A stretch of DNA of 64,000 bases, taken from NCBI GenBank assembly GCA_030248295.1, contig JASANH010000601.1, forward strand, positions 124,001 to 188,000, written 5' to 3'. Each line of letters starts with the position of its first letter. The first letter of the stretch is position 1. A model generated the notes under the pieces. The model was not told where the DNA came from and ran no database searches. It saw only the letters and a list, made by a program, of their open reading frames with translations. The DNA is from Mesodorylaimus sp. YZB2_4 (lineage: Eukaryota > Nematoda > Enoplea > Dorylaimida > Dorylaimidae). The position numbers and the translations under genes were made by a program. Of the stretch, positions 43,355 through 56,704 are shown piece by piece.

Positions 43355-44433
43355 AATTCTTAAATTCAAACTTTTGATCGAAAATAAATTAAATATTTTC
43401 TCTTCTAAGGTTTAACGGAAAATCTTTACGATAAGATCAAACGACTGTTCTCGTTCTTTGTTTTCGAAGACATTGCTTGCATAAGCAACGAAACTTTGCT
43501 GCGAGCGCACATCTTGGCTGTATGCTTATGACATTTGCACCGATTGGTGGAGCGCAGGTGCAAAATGGCGCGAACTTTCAAACATGGCCATTGATTATAC
43601 ACCGAGCGGTCATGGTTAATGTTATGCTGCAGTTCCTGATGGATGATGTGCATTACAGTCAGAGCGAGCGAAGAGCAGGTGCGCTGTGATGGAGTGAGCA
43701 GCTAGAACATCAAACAAGTAACGTCTGAGAATTAGCCTAAAAATGAGCTATGCGCCGCTAGAAGTGGCTTGAGATTATAACCTGGCAAATTGTGTATGCA
43801 AACGAGCAATGCATTCACATCACAGTTTTCGGGATGCGTTTAAGGTTAGATTTTTTACGTAGTAAATAGCATGAGTTTGAGGCACCAGATCTGAGGAACG
43901 CTCAGCGCCCGAGCCTTCGCGCCAGGTACGATCCCTTTGCTCTTGGTTGCGCTTTGCTGCAGGACGAAGCAAAAAATCTTCATTATTAATTAAGGCAGGG
44001 CTCGCTGCATATTTTTATTAGGATTGCTGAACTGCAGGCTCAATTTCTTGGACCTGATTTTTGTCTCAAGTCATTGGGATGTCATTTGCGTTGAGTTTTG
44101 GAGCATTCTTGCTCCGTCCCTCCGATTACCATTTGCCCACGTGTGCTAGTTCTTGCTCGACTCGCAGCTGGCTGCACTGCAAACTGTATCGTACAGTATA
44201 TAATCCTGACATGTGTTTCTTTGGAGCTCAGAAAAGTCCAATGGGCGCGATGTTGCTGGCATGCGACGCTGATCGCTTTACAACATCCTCCTCGTGCGCT
44301 ATCAGTGCTGCTGCTGATTGGTGATTAGAGCGTTCGAACGTAATTTGCGTCAGCACAGAGCAAGCGTCCATACAAAAGTACGATTCGAATTTTATCAATA
44401 AATTTGACCGCGTGAAGAGTTTCGGCTACGGCA
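43355..44433. promoter_or_regulatory. Shared upstream region of the divergent membrane-protein genes
   Basis: The 1.08 kb between the two start codons must hold both promoters. I see no inverted symmetry between the two halves and no defendable core promoter motif. Confidence 0.4.
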
Positions 44434-47400
44434 ATGCCAAAGAAGAAAATGCTTCTTCTGGCGTTCATGATCTCGGTGCTGGCCTGTGTGAAAGCTCAAA
44501 TTCGGATAGGCAGTAAGCTCAGCCTTGCTTCGAGTTCCAGTACATTCTCGCATCGTCTTTCCAGCCGAATTATTTCTGTACGACAAGTACAATTTCGAAA
44601 CAACTGTCGTCTCTGATAGTGGTCATTTTGAATTCAAGGATACATGGAAATGTCGAGCCAACGAATCCATATTGGTACAACTAATGAACCCAAAGAATGA
44701 AATCGCGGATGAAAAGAGCTGCAGGCCTAACACCAAAATCACTTTCATTTTCCGAGTTAACTTGACCAGCCAAACAGAATTTGGAACGTACTGGCTCAGA
44801 AGGCATGATTTTTTTAGCGTCTTGAAGAATTTTTCATTTCAATATACGTTAAGTGAGTGAGTTGTTTATGAGTCTTGTTTTCATCTTTGTTCTCGAGACA
44901 AAATGCTCTGGAGCGCTAAAATTGACAGCATCATTTTTAGGCTCAGACAATTGCGAGGAGTGTTTTTTTGAAAAAAGGAGAAATAATAATACATGCGACC
45001 GACCTGGGATCTGCTACTGTGTAAGGAACGAGACAACTAACCCCGCAGTTGTCTGTCGTAGATTGCACGACATTTGCTACTCCGCCAAGGGGCGCTCATT
45101 CTGCCCAATGACAAGAAAAATAGGATGGTATCATCATAGCCTCTGCGAGGACACAGACCGCAATGATGGATGGGCTGAGGCGATGTATAATGGGAATGAA
45201 TGTGAAACCAACTGTACGCACGGAAAAGTTTAAAAATTTTTCAGTTTGTGAACCACGCTTTTTTCAGACACGAAATCTGTCCATTTTAAGTTGGGCAGCT
45301 CGTCTCTCCTGTTTGATCGGTACCGAGGGTACTACCAGGGCAGAAACAGGGATTTGGAGATCGCCATCCCGCCCAACTCGAAGGTCGCCAGGGCCAGATT
45401 CAACTGCACCATCAACCGCGTCGGCGGCATCACCATCGACAGGCCATTCGGGGTATGCGACGACGAAATGGGCATCGTCAAAATTGAAGACACAGTTTTC
45501 GACAACGGCTTCGACGATGTGAAAATTCAATGTAATTTGACGGCGAGCACTGGTCAGTGGGCGCTGCTGGAACAACGATTACTCGTATTTCGTGAGGACA
45601 TCTGTTTTCTCAATTTTGATCCTTAATCGACTTCCCCTCTTTAGCGGCTGGTGCCTCCGATTTCGTGGCGATAGTTTTTTATCGCGACAACCGAACCATT
45701 GCTTTAAAAATGCTGAAGCCCCTTCCAACCTTTTTCCGAGTTCTGGCAGTCGAAATCCGTCAGCTGTCGGACAATGGCCTGCTCGGGGTAAGAGACATCG
45801 AATTTGGCATTCTTGATTAAGGGTATATTTCTTCTGCTGAGTGAACTTTTCGCCAGACTGGCCTCGGCTTCTACCAAGATTCAAGGCGGTATTCGACTTT
45901 TTGGGTTGTGGAGGTCGACCGTTTCACCCTCAACAAGACAACACCACTTTTCTACTTGTGTTCACATTATTAGTCAGAATGAGAGTGTGTTGGGTCGGCC
46001 TCCGTTTTTAAACTGCTATCTGATGGCCGTTTATTGTTTCGAGCCCATATATCCTAGTGTGGCAAGCACATACTGTAGAGAGGTAGAGCGCACAATTCAG
46101 CTATGAGATCACTGCCCGTGATCAAAGGCCCTGACCGCTCGAATGTCCAGTGCTCGAGTCTACTAGTTTGACTCGACATATCAGTCCCGCTATGATGGCG
46201 CGAGATATCGTGCGCCAGCAGATGATATCGAGCTGATCTCACAGATGATTCATGCTTCACCGAAATACGCCTTCAGGCCTTGTTACAAGAACATAAGCGA
46301 TCTAGCTAGGCTCAAAAACTTACCAGTTCCCAGAAAAAGTTTGCATAAACTAGTCTTATGATGAATTTTCTTCAGTCAGAAGGAGGCTCGTTTTTATCTG
46401 GCCAGCAATTTTTTGTGCGACTTCTTTCTTTTTGTCACTTGGCAGATGAGCATGATGATGACGAGAGACCCTCTGAGAAAACCTGATCTGTAGTCTAGCT
46501 CAATGGGCTTGTAAGACTTGTAAATGCCTTGGTGAAACTGGTCATGGCTGGGTGATGTTATTTGAAACTTGCAGCTCGTAAAGGGAATGGTCGATGAGAT
46601 ATGAGCAGGACTTTTCTGGGTTCACGATCTGTATTTAAAGGAGCTCAAAAAGCCGACTTGAAAATGTGGTCAGATCAGATGAGATAGTGTTGAATTTATA
46701 GATAAAAGATGCAAGCAGGGTTTGTTTCTTTTTTTGCTCGAGTCACTCAACTGCTCAAAAATGTATTTATCGCGAGACCGACGTCGAGTTATGTGGTCCC
46801 TCAAAATATCCTACCTGGAACTTACGATTAGTCTGGGAGAGACCAGGGGAGAGTTCCGAGTCAAACCAGTGCGCTTAACGTTACGCTTATCGTGAGGTCG
46901 CTTAGCGTAGGATAGTAGCGTGTTCATGAGAATGTGCCGTCGTATTTCATGATACCTCATGTAGCAAAAGTGTTTTTTTTATTTCGGCCAATCTTTTCAA
47001 AGAAAGTAGGTTTATTGGTTGACTTAAGATTCAGTGATAAGTGGGGTGGGTTTTGACTTTTTAAAATGGGCTCGAGTTGGATTTCTGGGCTGGCATCGGG
47101 TCAAAGCTTTAAGCCTTTCGTCAGATCTGGCTTTGGCTTACTTGGGTTGCTGCTTTGTGAAACACGAGAAATAGCGTCTCTTTCGCAAAGGCGATTCAAA
47201 CAGGATCGTGCTCGTAGCTCGTAGTAGCGTTCGACCGGGGTCAACTATTTCCGGGGTCGGGGTTGACTGGGCCCGATTGGGCTAGTACGTAGGATACAAG
47301 TTCATAGAACTTTTTGTGGATGTAGAGCGTCACCTACTTTTTTCCTTGAGAAAAAGCAATATTTTAGACGGGCAATAACCCATGTCTTATTGAATACTAG

Positions 47401-48469
47401 ATGAAAACAAAATGAGCGAGCGTCTAAGCATCCGAGTTCTATGTAAATAGGGGCATGCAGAGTCACCTCCACTCCCATTCTTCATCGTTATCAGATACAC
47501 CCTCTGGCTCAGACTCTATGTTTTCCTCCTCATCAGAATTTTCCTGATCTTCGCACCTTCTTTGCTAGTTAACCCAAGAAAATTATCTGGTTGCCCTTAT
47601 TGTTAGCATACAGTTTTGGGACCCCGACCCCGCCCATAATTTTTGGGGGCAGGGACGGGGTCGGGGCCCCGGTCGAGCGCTAGCTCGTAGCCATTCAAAT
47701 TGATCCGCTGCAATTTCTGACACTGTAAGGCTCATACACTTGTTTCCATGCTGGCATCCGACGGTCGACTTAACCCGCCATTGTTTCTCGCCACTGTGAG
47801 GCCTATTGGGTGGTCTGAACAATTTTTGTCTTTACAGACTTTTCCTTTTTTCAGGTTTTCAACGAAACCAACAATTGGATGAACGAATTTGATGGAAACA
47901 TCACAGATATCTACGCCCTCGTTTACATCTATGCATACGCGGCCTCCAGGAACGGCTTGGCCGTCTATCCATACATCGTGGACAAAATTGCTGCGATCAG
48001 TGAGTTTGCCAGCTCGGATCATCTCATCTCAAAGTCATCCTGTGTTCTCTTTAGGCGATATTCCTAAAGAAGGACCCTCCTTCCGTCATCGAATGACCCC
48101 CTGGGGTGAGCTCATTCAGGAATGTGTTAAAGACAGCTGATTGAGTCTTTTTCAGCCCAGTCCCTCTGGCTCGCCTGTTTGATCGCCATCGCCCTCACGA
48201 TCGTCGGCCGTGTCGGTTTTTGGCGTGACTACAGCAAAATTTTGGAGAACCGAGGACTACTGAGGCGGTGCAAGTGGACCTCTTCCATTGAAACGCGACT
48301 TACTTTAACCAATTTCATTCTGACGAAGAAAAACAGAAATTTTTTATCGCCCATGAGCGAATTCTGGTGGAAATCCCAAAGTGACAAAAGAGAGGAACAT
48401 AATCAGGGCCACTGCGGCGGTGGAGTTGGGCTGTCCACACACTCGTATGTACACTCTAACATGAGCTGA
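44434..48469 (+). CDS. Single-pass membrane protein of unknown family, short copy
   Basis: Paralogue of the gene at 39762-43354 in opposite orientation. Eight exons join in phase: 44434-44512, 44565-44852, 44941-45213, 45268-45591, 45645-45787, 47855-47999, 48055-48105 and 48156-48469, giving 538 residues. Exon phases match the long copy throughout, and exons 4 and 5 have identical lengths (324 and 143 bases). Shared motifs are DKYNFET, a 10-Cys module, FDRYRGYYQG versus FDRHQGYYQG, FDDVKIQCN, VYIYAYAASRNG and the membrane segment WLACLIAIALTIVG at about 436-455. After it only about 80 residues follow, with no counterpart of the long copy's last four exons. Intron 5 is 2067 bp and repeat-bearing. 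The exon 3 donor (GTACGC) is weak but keeps phase. Confidence 0.82.
47618..47670. repeat. GC-rich hairpin
   Basis: CCCCGACCCCG at 47622-47632 and its exact reverse complement at 47656-47666, with GGG/CCC pairing just outside, surround a 23-base loop. It lies in intron 5 of the short membrane-protein gene. Confidence 0.7.
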
Positions 48470-49929
48470 ATTTTTTAGTGAAGTTTTCAAATGCACCTTT
48501 TTTGGTATTGCAATTAGGATGCAGAAGGCGAGATAAAATTTTTTCTCATTTGGTTCCTTTCTTTTTCTTCTTTCTGGTTTTTCGTCTTTTCTAATCGCAC
48601 TCAATAAATCCATCTTTGTTCACAATAGCTTCTGGGGCCTCTGCATACATGGGGCCAAGCATTTGTTCGTCAGGGTCGGTCTGCAGGTCCGTTAATAATC
48701 TGCGGTTCCGTTAACTTCGATGACCGTATTCGAATAGCTAGATGACATTATGAAATGGCCAGTTTGGAACCTGCAACCTCTTCTTGATTAAGCGCATCGT
48801 GCAAGTCCTCATCGGCGTGAAAACTCAAAGGCGTTCAGTTTTTCTGCTGTGCACAAATACTGCTGCTCACCCAGAAGTGCTTTACGGGCCAAGCACGAAC
48901 GCACGCGACGATCGACCACCAAACAGGACACAGGTACCGAGTCGATGCCATCACATAACAGGATCATCAGTCAAGTCACAACAGCCTTCTTTTTCATCCG
49001 ACCTGTCTCCGCATCGACCAGCGGCACTGCGCGCGACTCCTTCGGCAACGACGGCCTTTCCGTTCTGGCGTCCTCACGTTCGGGCTGGACATTCTGGACA
49101 TGGAGCAAGGGAAGAACGACGACGATCTTGATCGCATCACGACGCACTCGTTCTAAGTTGACCGACAGACCAGCGCCCGGTACATACAGAATGAGGAATT
49201 TTCAACTTGGGCTAGTGCCAGTACTGGCTCAATGAGTTGCCAGTAGACGCCAGGCGGGTAGCCAGACAGTTCGGAGCAGTCTCCGTGCCAGGAGAGCTGC
49301 CTGTACGGGCAGCCAGCCACCGAACAGAAGTCCCACCTTACAGCTTTAGTGTTTGAAGTAACCAGAACCGAGATGGTACAAAATGCGACCACACAACGCA
49401 AGTATCTTGCCCTCTGGAACCCCCGAAACACCACGTATCGACCACTCACCCCAGCTAAGGACTAAAAGTTGAAAGTGAATGTAACACCTGGCATCGATAA
49501 AGAGGACAATAAAATATTATCTTTGCAGCCTTGGAGTCAAAATCGTGACTTCAAGACTGCCATGAATACGCATGATATGTATAGTACGCAGAGCTCACTC
49601 ACTTGTCAGACGAATGCCCCAATGATCAATTTGGTAAACCTGAGCCTTAAAGGGCGGGTATATCGATCAGTGGTCGCGTGGTCGCGCACTTTCCCGCTAA
49701 GTGGTCGCATGGCCGCGCACATACCCTTTGAGGTGACGCCAGGTGCTCCGCCTCCAATCTCGGCCAATCAGACGCCAGGGAACAAGTCGCCCACCCCTGA
49801 CTGGTCTTCTGGTCATTGAGGAGAAGACGGGAAAAATAGCCGCAGCTCCTGCCCTATACCCGCGCTTTAACTGCGTGTTTTGACGTACGATCAGCGCACC
49901 AAGTGACACACTTATCGGGGACTTACCAG

Positions 49930-50092
49930 TACCTGGGTTGTGGCGCTCTCACGCTGGACGCGCACTTACAGGGATGGGTTCAAGTTCCATTTGGGTAAAA
50001 AATGATTGTCCATTTACTGTATTTGTTCTTTAGCCCTCGAGTGCGTTGTGCAGCACAGTGCTTGGTTATGGATAACGTATGACATGACATAG
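49930..50092 (+). repeat. tRNA-derived SINE
   Basis: The head has GGTTGTGGCGCTCTCACG and GGGTTCAAGTTCCATTTGG (degenerate B box). The body has TTCTTTAGCCCTCGAGTGCG and TGCTTGGTTATGGATAACG, ending GTATGACATGACAT. It matches the SINEs at 13478 (+) and 32606 (-). Confidence 0.75.
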
Positions 50093-50985
50093 CGTCCAGA
50101 GGGGACATACTCGAAGTAGAGACTGACGACTGAACACGTGTGGTCATTTGGTTTGACAGGACCAGCTGGCAGTCCTTGTGCCTGCGCTGGGTTGTCCGCT
50201 GGTCCCCGTTCAGCCTACTTTACAAGGTTTGACAGCTGGCCGGCTGTGCGCCAGGCACTGACCGTTTACGCACATTAGCAGGTCAAAACCCGGCATCAAT
50301 TTCAAAAATTTAAGTTTCGCGCCTTTTCAAAGAACACTAGCTCGGACCATTTTCACAGATAGGACATGTCCTAAATTATGGACAGGCAAATCAGATAGGA
50401 CTTGCGGCGTCCTGATACATAGGACATATCTTCTTGGTGACTGTGAAACTAGCACCTGGTCACTAGACAGCGAATACCTTGATGAGCTACATAACGTTAG
50501 TTTCATTGGCTGAAGAGTTCGCGCAGTATTCGACAATAAAAGGCAGAATCTTTGAAGTGCCATTTATGGATGCCGTGGACTCAGCTTTGGGGTCGCGCAC
50601 TCCTGAGAGAGGCCTAAGTCCCTCATGTCTGTCTACTGTAGATATCTAAGCTTTCTCTAGCAGACAAGGGTGGCGACAACCTATGAATCCGACCAGAATG
50701 TCTGTTGGATAAGCCTGCGTCTCGATCATGCCAAAACTATATGTAGGCTTGCAGCAGAGATGTAGGCCTACTGCTGGTATCATTGAACATAACGAAAAAA
50801 TCTGATTGTGCACGCTGCTGTAGTATAGGAGCCCTTTTTAGTGTTGGCTATATATACTTCTTTGCACTTCCCCAGCATAATCAGGCTCAATTTTCAGAGT
50901 CACCACAGTGCAGAAATGCGTACAGTACGCGACTGTTATGCCATAACGACAAGCTTATGTACACTTGGAGACCAAATAGGAAATA

Positions 50986-51003
50986 TTCAAGGAGAAACTT
51001 GAA
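50986..51003. other. Short stem-loop 3' of histone H3
   Basis: TTCAAG and CTTGAA, six bases each, flank a six-base loop about 50 bases past the H3 stop codon. It has the position and stem length of a histone 3' stem-loop, but not the conserved sequence or the four-base loop, so it is only a candidate. Confidence 0.2.
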
Positions 51004-51051
51004 CAGATAAGGGCATGTTATCCTCAATCCAAAAATCACTTCATGCCATTC

Positions 51052-51579
<528 letters not shown>

Positions 51580-51649
51580 CTACACCTTACCTTATGCCAC
51601 CGGCTCCACCTCTTCGTGACTGCAACGAAATTAGTGCGCGTGCGTTCTG

Positions 51650-51654
51650 ATTGG
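51650..51654 (-). promoter_or_regulatory. CCAAT box upstream of H3
   Basis: GACCAATCAG on the minus strand about 190 bases before the H3 ATG. CCAAT boxes are common in histone promoters; the role here is inferred. Confidence 0.4.
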
Positions 51655-52612
51655 TCACTGTGTTTCGCGACGGAAACGTAATCAGTGCCCCGCGGTTTTT
51701 CTTCCCGCCTGTTTTCTAGTTTTTTCAAATACCTTCAAATTTGTCTCAAATGCAAAAAGTAATTTCAAAAATTTTTCAAGATTAATAAAGTCCGCGTCGA
51801 GGGCATCATTTTGAGTGGTTACTTAGAAGCATAGATGTAGCGATTGAGGAGTAGGACACGGTTAAATCACAAAAATAAGCCAAATTTCACAATTTCCCAT
51901 CCATTCTTTGGTTTTTATCTGAAAACTTCATCGTTTACGACGAAAAATATTTAAATTCCATCTAGCAATAGCAGTGGTAATTAAAACGAAGAATTCAATG
52001 GGTAAATCTCAATAAACTTTGAACCTGAAAATTTTTTCAGCACCTTCCTTGTTTGTATCCTTGTGCGTGCTGTAAAGGTCTTCACAAAAAATTGTGTTTT
52101 TCTAAACTATTATGGTTTTTGTAGCTTTTAAATTTTTAGTGTTTTACTGATAGGGTAGTTATGTAGGCCTATAGTTTTACAATTTAGCTCTTCCAAAATG
52201 CTTCTAGACATTTTCAGCTCAAGTTTCGAAACAAAAACCCATGTGCAGTTTATTCTTTCCAATTTTTTTTTATTCCTACTCGGTATAGTATTGTTTTTGG
52301 AAAGGCAGCCGTAAATTTTTATTAAAACCAAAATGAACCTGAAACTTAATTGTATGTAAATGCTGTTGCGACAAGGTCGTCCCACCCGCCAGCCGTCCAG
52401 TCAGCTTTTCCATTGGGAGATCGAAACCAGACAGCTCATCCTTTTGTGTACTTTCGCACTCTCCTACGTATATGTTTGTCGATAAAGCTAATCTGATTCA
52501 CAATTTGCTTCTTTTCTAGTCATTCCCCATGATTTAGCTCACCGCCAGCCATTTTGTCTGGGTGAGTTTTTACGAAAAAATTTTTGGTGCTGAACGACCG
52601 ACACGCGAGAAA
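51655..52612. other. Spacer between H3 and TTYH
   Basis: AT-rich sequence with no recognised exon or repeat; it must contain the TTYH promoter and 5' UTR. Confidence 0.4.
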
Positions 52613-55600
52613 ATGGGGAACTGGCTGTTGACGATTTTTGAAAGTTTTCCGCGTATCAATTTTGCCTTTTATTTGGTTCCGAAAACGTTCATGTTTGTTG
52701 ATGATCGTGATTATGTGCAGGTAAGACAATGGAATTTTTGAAAAATTAGGTCGAAAGCAAGTTTTTTTTCAGTCTTTACTATTTTGGGCAGCTATTCCGA
52801 TAATCCTTTGTTTGCTGCTTTGCGTGATCGTGCTCATCGTTTGGTCTCTTCGCTGTTGTCGTCGTCGATCGATTGGTGAAAGTGATGGGAACGAAAGACC
52901 TGCGAAACGAAGAAATGAAGTGGATCGATTCGCGTGTGGTTTTTATGCCCCGATTCTGTTTCTCTGGTAAGAAATTTTGAAAAAAACCGTCGTGGAAGCT
53001 GTATGAATATTGACGCGTTTTAGCATCGTGGCTGGAGTTTGTCTGTACGCGAATGAATGGGCGAATCGAGGCATGAACTCCTTTGTTGCCAGCTTGGACG
53101 ACATGAAGCATTCGTCACTTAGCTTCTTTGATGGTGTACGTTCCAAGGATTTCTTTCAGTTTAGGAAGCTGTCATAGCCCTTCTTTAGATATCTCGAGTC
53201 AACTCGACAGTATTGAATGCCGTTAGTCAGCAGGCAGCCTTGTTGGATGTGATCAAGGGCCAAGGTGCTACTATAAAGAACGAAACCGTGAGGATGTCGG
53301 TATGAATTACCACAACTCCTAAACTTTTCATATTCCGTTTAGGTCTTGAAATTGCTCCTGTTCGAATTGGACGAAGTGAGCAAAATGGGGGCTAATATTA
53401 CACATGGGTTAACTGATATGGAATCGAAATTTTGGGGTTTCCAAAATGCTTTCGAGACTTTGCCCGAATGGATTGCCAGATTTGAATTGGAACGGTGAGT
53501 GAATGGGTGAACACCCTGAGGCCATATCGGGTAACCATGTTTTGCCCGCAACATAGGTAATGGACGCAGAGTTTTCGCTAGCAGGTGCCGCTATCAGATG
53601 GTGTTTTCTAAAAGTAGCGACAAATAGTTTCTTCGCCGAAATTTCAAATTAAAATGTTTGCGTACAGTATATGCAATGCAAATTCCTCCCTCCATATTAG
53701 CATCCTAACCTTGCTTATACTTGGAGTGAGTACGTGGTGGGATCTTTAGCATCGCTGGTTTATTAGGGATTATAGGGATTAGGGATTAGATGCTGGGCAC
53801 AATTTTCTTTCTAATACGCATTTCACTCATCGTCCATGCAAAAACACGCGCTGTAGGAACGGAAGACATCGGCGGGGCTCATACAGGGCTCGAAAATCTG
53901 AAAAAATCGGGGGAAAATGGGAATTTCGGAGCCAAAATCAGGGAAAACTGAGGTTGCATTTGGAGGCTCCAAATTCCTAGTCACCCGCCTTTTCTATGTA
54001 CCTCTTGATTATTCCGGCAGGCAGTCAGTAAATCAGTTAAAGTTGATTCAGTAGTGCGGAGACAGCGTGAAAAGAATCATGGAAAATCATTTTCCGCTCC
54101 TTTTATGAACCCTGTCCGGATAAGCGTGTGCATAATGTGAAACTTACAATTAGCCTCCCTTCTCTGACTGAATTGCGAGAGACAGTTTTGCTTCCTCATG
54201 TGAGCGGAAAATAACAGCATAGTCTTAATTTTTAGTTGGATTCTTTTCGTCATCCTTTATTCCACTCTATTCGTGATCGGCATATTCGGATTGATCGCAG
54301 TTTGCAAGCGATCACGGAAAGGATCGATTGGGTAAATTTATTTGCTTTTTGTATTCTCATTTTCTACACACGTTTGTTTTTCTGTTCAGATACGGTGTGG
54401 GAGGAATATTTGTATTTGTGGTGGGTTGGGCATTAGCGGCTTCGACCTTATCCATTAGTTTGGTAAGTGAGAAGCGACTTGATCGTACCTGATTCACAAG
54501 AGTGTGGTGGATTCTGCATTTTAGATGATATCGGATGCGTGCACTGATCCAAAGCCATACATCGAGTCGAAGTTATCTCCAGAACCAGTCAAAGGTATGG
54601 GATTTTGATTTTCTTATTGGAAAAACTCCAGTTTTTCATGTGGATTGTTTCTAAATGCTACTCTGTGGTAATATCTTTTCAGTAATGTTTCGTTTCTATG
54701 TGGACTGCGTGACGGAATCAAAGGAGATGGAGAACCCCATTTCGATCGATACAAAGGGCGCTGTAGCTGCAGCAAAGGCTGCGGACAAGTTTTGCCTGGA
54801 GGTGTCGACGTTAATTAGTGCTGCTACATTTCCCAAAGGGATTACGGAAGAGGTGAGCGGATGGATGATTGATTTGTGCGACTAGCTATCGTAGGAATAA
54901 AACGGGAAAGTACCGAAGATGAGTTTATGCGGTGCGGTTTTTGTTTTTATGACACGAATATTTCCTTTTTTTTAGATGCAACGTAAGCTGAACCAAATTC
55001 GCACTTCTTATGGAAACGTGGTGGTGGAAGTGAGCGGCTTGGCTCAGATCGCAGACTGTCGCCACGTTCGCAGGGAATACGAAAGTGCGGAGACGGCTCT
55101 GTGCTACAATGCTCTGTAAGTGGAAGTAGCTGTTCTAGTTTTGGCCTAGCCCACTATTGAATCGACCCAGCAGCCCCCTTTTCCGTGGGAATCGGGTCTG
55201 GAGAACTCATTTCTAAACAGAGGGCAATCAATTACGCGTTGTTTTCTTTCGTGAGACGGCCTGTCACTGGGAGGAAAAGGGGACACGCATAAAAGCTGGC
55301 TAGAGTGCCTTATCGATTTGTGCTTCACAGATAAGCTAAAACGAACTTTGAGCTTTTTTCAGGCCCGGATTCGCTCTGGCTTTACTATTTACTCTGGTCT
55401 TCTGTTTGACTCTCTTCGGCGTCTTGATCGCTGTCAGCAAAGCGTGGAAATTATTCCAAAAACGGTAAGACGGATGTTTAGTGTGGAGCGGATGGAGGAT
55501 GCCAGTTGTTATAGCATGAACGATTATATGGAAGTGGATAGTCAGGATCCGTTTAGTATTCATCGCGGGGCATCTCACCACAGCGGATCGGTACTGCTAA

Positions 55601-56049
55601 GTCACGATCAGTCTAATATACCGGCTGATTTTTATGGTACACACGTTTTCAATCCACGAACTCGTTTCGCATCGGCTGCTTTTGCTGAGTAAGAAAGACT
55701 GGTTTTCTTTTGTGCTGTTAAATAACGTTAGAATTGGGTGCTTGGACTGGGTCCCAAGTGAAATTTTGTGCTTCCTAAAAGCCAGAATTTCAGAAAGATG
55801 GGCTTGTAATGATGCAAATTGTGCACTGAACGCACTATTTGCTATTATAGCGAGGCTGAACAAAACGGAAACGCGCCAGCGGCACCGACTTGGCGCAACA
55901 CACCTCCTCCAGCTGTAAGTTTATCTCATTATCTTAGAAATTATGTTTCGATAAAAAATATCTTCTTTCAGTACGATTCCATGCATCGTGCCCAACAGAT
56001 GCAGCAACGACGCCAGCACCAGGCCACGACTACGAGGACAATGGCCTAA
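52613..56049 (+). CDS. TTYH: Tweety homologue (TTYH) membrane protein
   Basis: TTYH proteins are five-pass plasma-membrane proteins linked to volume-regulated or calcium-regulated anion currents and lipid handling. Fourteen exons: 52613-52720, 52773-52966, 53024-53135, 53189-53299, 53343-53494, 54236-54331, 54390-54462, 54525-54594, 54683-54852, 54976-55115, 55363-55464, 55515-55688, 55851-55914 and 55972-56049, giving 547 residues. Membrane segments are visible at AIPIILCLLLCVIVLIVWSL, APILFLCIVAGVCLY, ILYSTLFVIGIFGLIAVC, GGIFVFVVGWALAASTL and FALALLFTLVFCLTLFG. N-glycosylation sites (NSTV, NETV, NITH) fall in the first large loop, and paired Cys (DACTD, DCVTE, DCRHV) in the second, as in the family. 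The exon 11/12 junction is ambiguous; a 50-base intron (55465-55514) fits phase and length best. The cytoplasmic tail is hydrophilic. Confidence 0.92.
53885..53990 (+). repeat. Dispersed AAAATCAGGGAAAA-type repeat
   Basis: Within TTYH intron 5. GGGAAAATGG, GGAGCCAAAATCAGGG and AGGTTGCATTTGGAGG match phrases at 10340-10570. Confidence 0.5.
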
Positions 56050-56704
56050 ATGGGAGGAATCAGGCAACACCAGTCATTCCCGCTTTTTCTGCAAGGCCGC
56101 TTTTGCTCTTTATCAGCTTCAATCAATGCATCTGAGTCATCTTATCAAAAACACATCAAGCCAATGTTTTACTTGGTCTACGTCTTAGACTGTTGATAGG
56201 TTTGTGCTAGATAGTTTTGCCGTGCGTGTTTGTGCATTCCTGTTTTTGAGGGTGGCCTTTGAGCATTAGACTTTAGTTTTTGAGGCAAGTCTCGTTTTTG
56301 AGATTCCCTTTTAGTAAGTACCCTTCCACATTGTATCCATTTTGCAGTGTTACACTTTATGGCTATCTCTCTTTGTTGCATGCATTTTGAGCTTGATGTG
56401 CTATTATATTCTTACTGCCATCATCACTACGTATCTAAATATTTTTGTACATAAACAATTTCATTCCAGATCTGCAAAAGAGTACGATTAGAAAAAGTTA
56501 AAAATATTTGACTAGATCTAGACTAAAAGCGAAGCCCATCGCCTACGTACAAAACCAAATAAGTCTTTGGTAACGATTCGTAAAGTTACATCACCGATAA
56601 AGCCGTCCTATTCGACGCTGTGCTGTGCGTATAATCCTAACTAAGAAAGAATGAGATCGAAAAAAATTTTTTGTGATCGAAACGATGGCGTTTAATTTTC
56701 GTTG
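56050..56704. other. Convergent 3' ends of TTYH and GNB5
   Basis: T-rich on the plus strand at first, then AT-rich. It must hold both 3' UTRs. No repeat or exon seen. Confidence 0.5.

Larger units (their letters stand above)
48470..51051. other. Gene-free stretch with SINE
   Basis: No recognisable exon in 2.6 kb apart from the SINE at 49930-50092. Near 49672-49725 a phrase like GTGGTCGC-TGG-CGCGCAC is repeated in tandem twice. Near 50357-50435 GGACAT-type words (including the palindrome AGGACATGTCCT) recur, and similar words occur near 23070, hinting at a dispersed repeat. Confidence 0.45.

Noticed and set aside
55465..55481. A 17-base intron in TTYH (GTAAG to TTTAG) that would restore the frame
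   Set aside because: It would be too short for a metazoan spliceosome; a 41- or 50-base intron from the same donor also restores frame and matches the size of other introns here.
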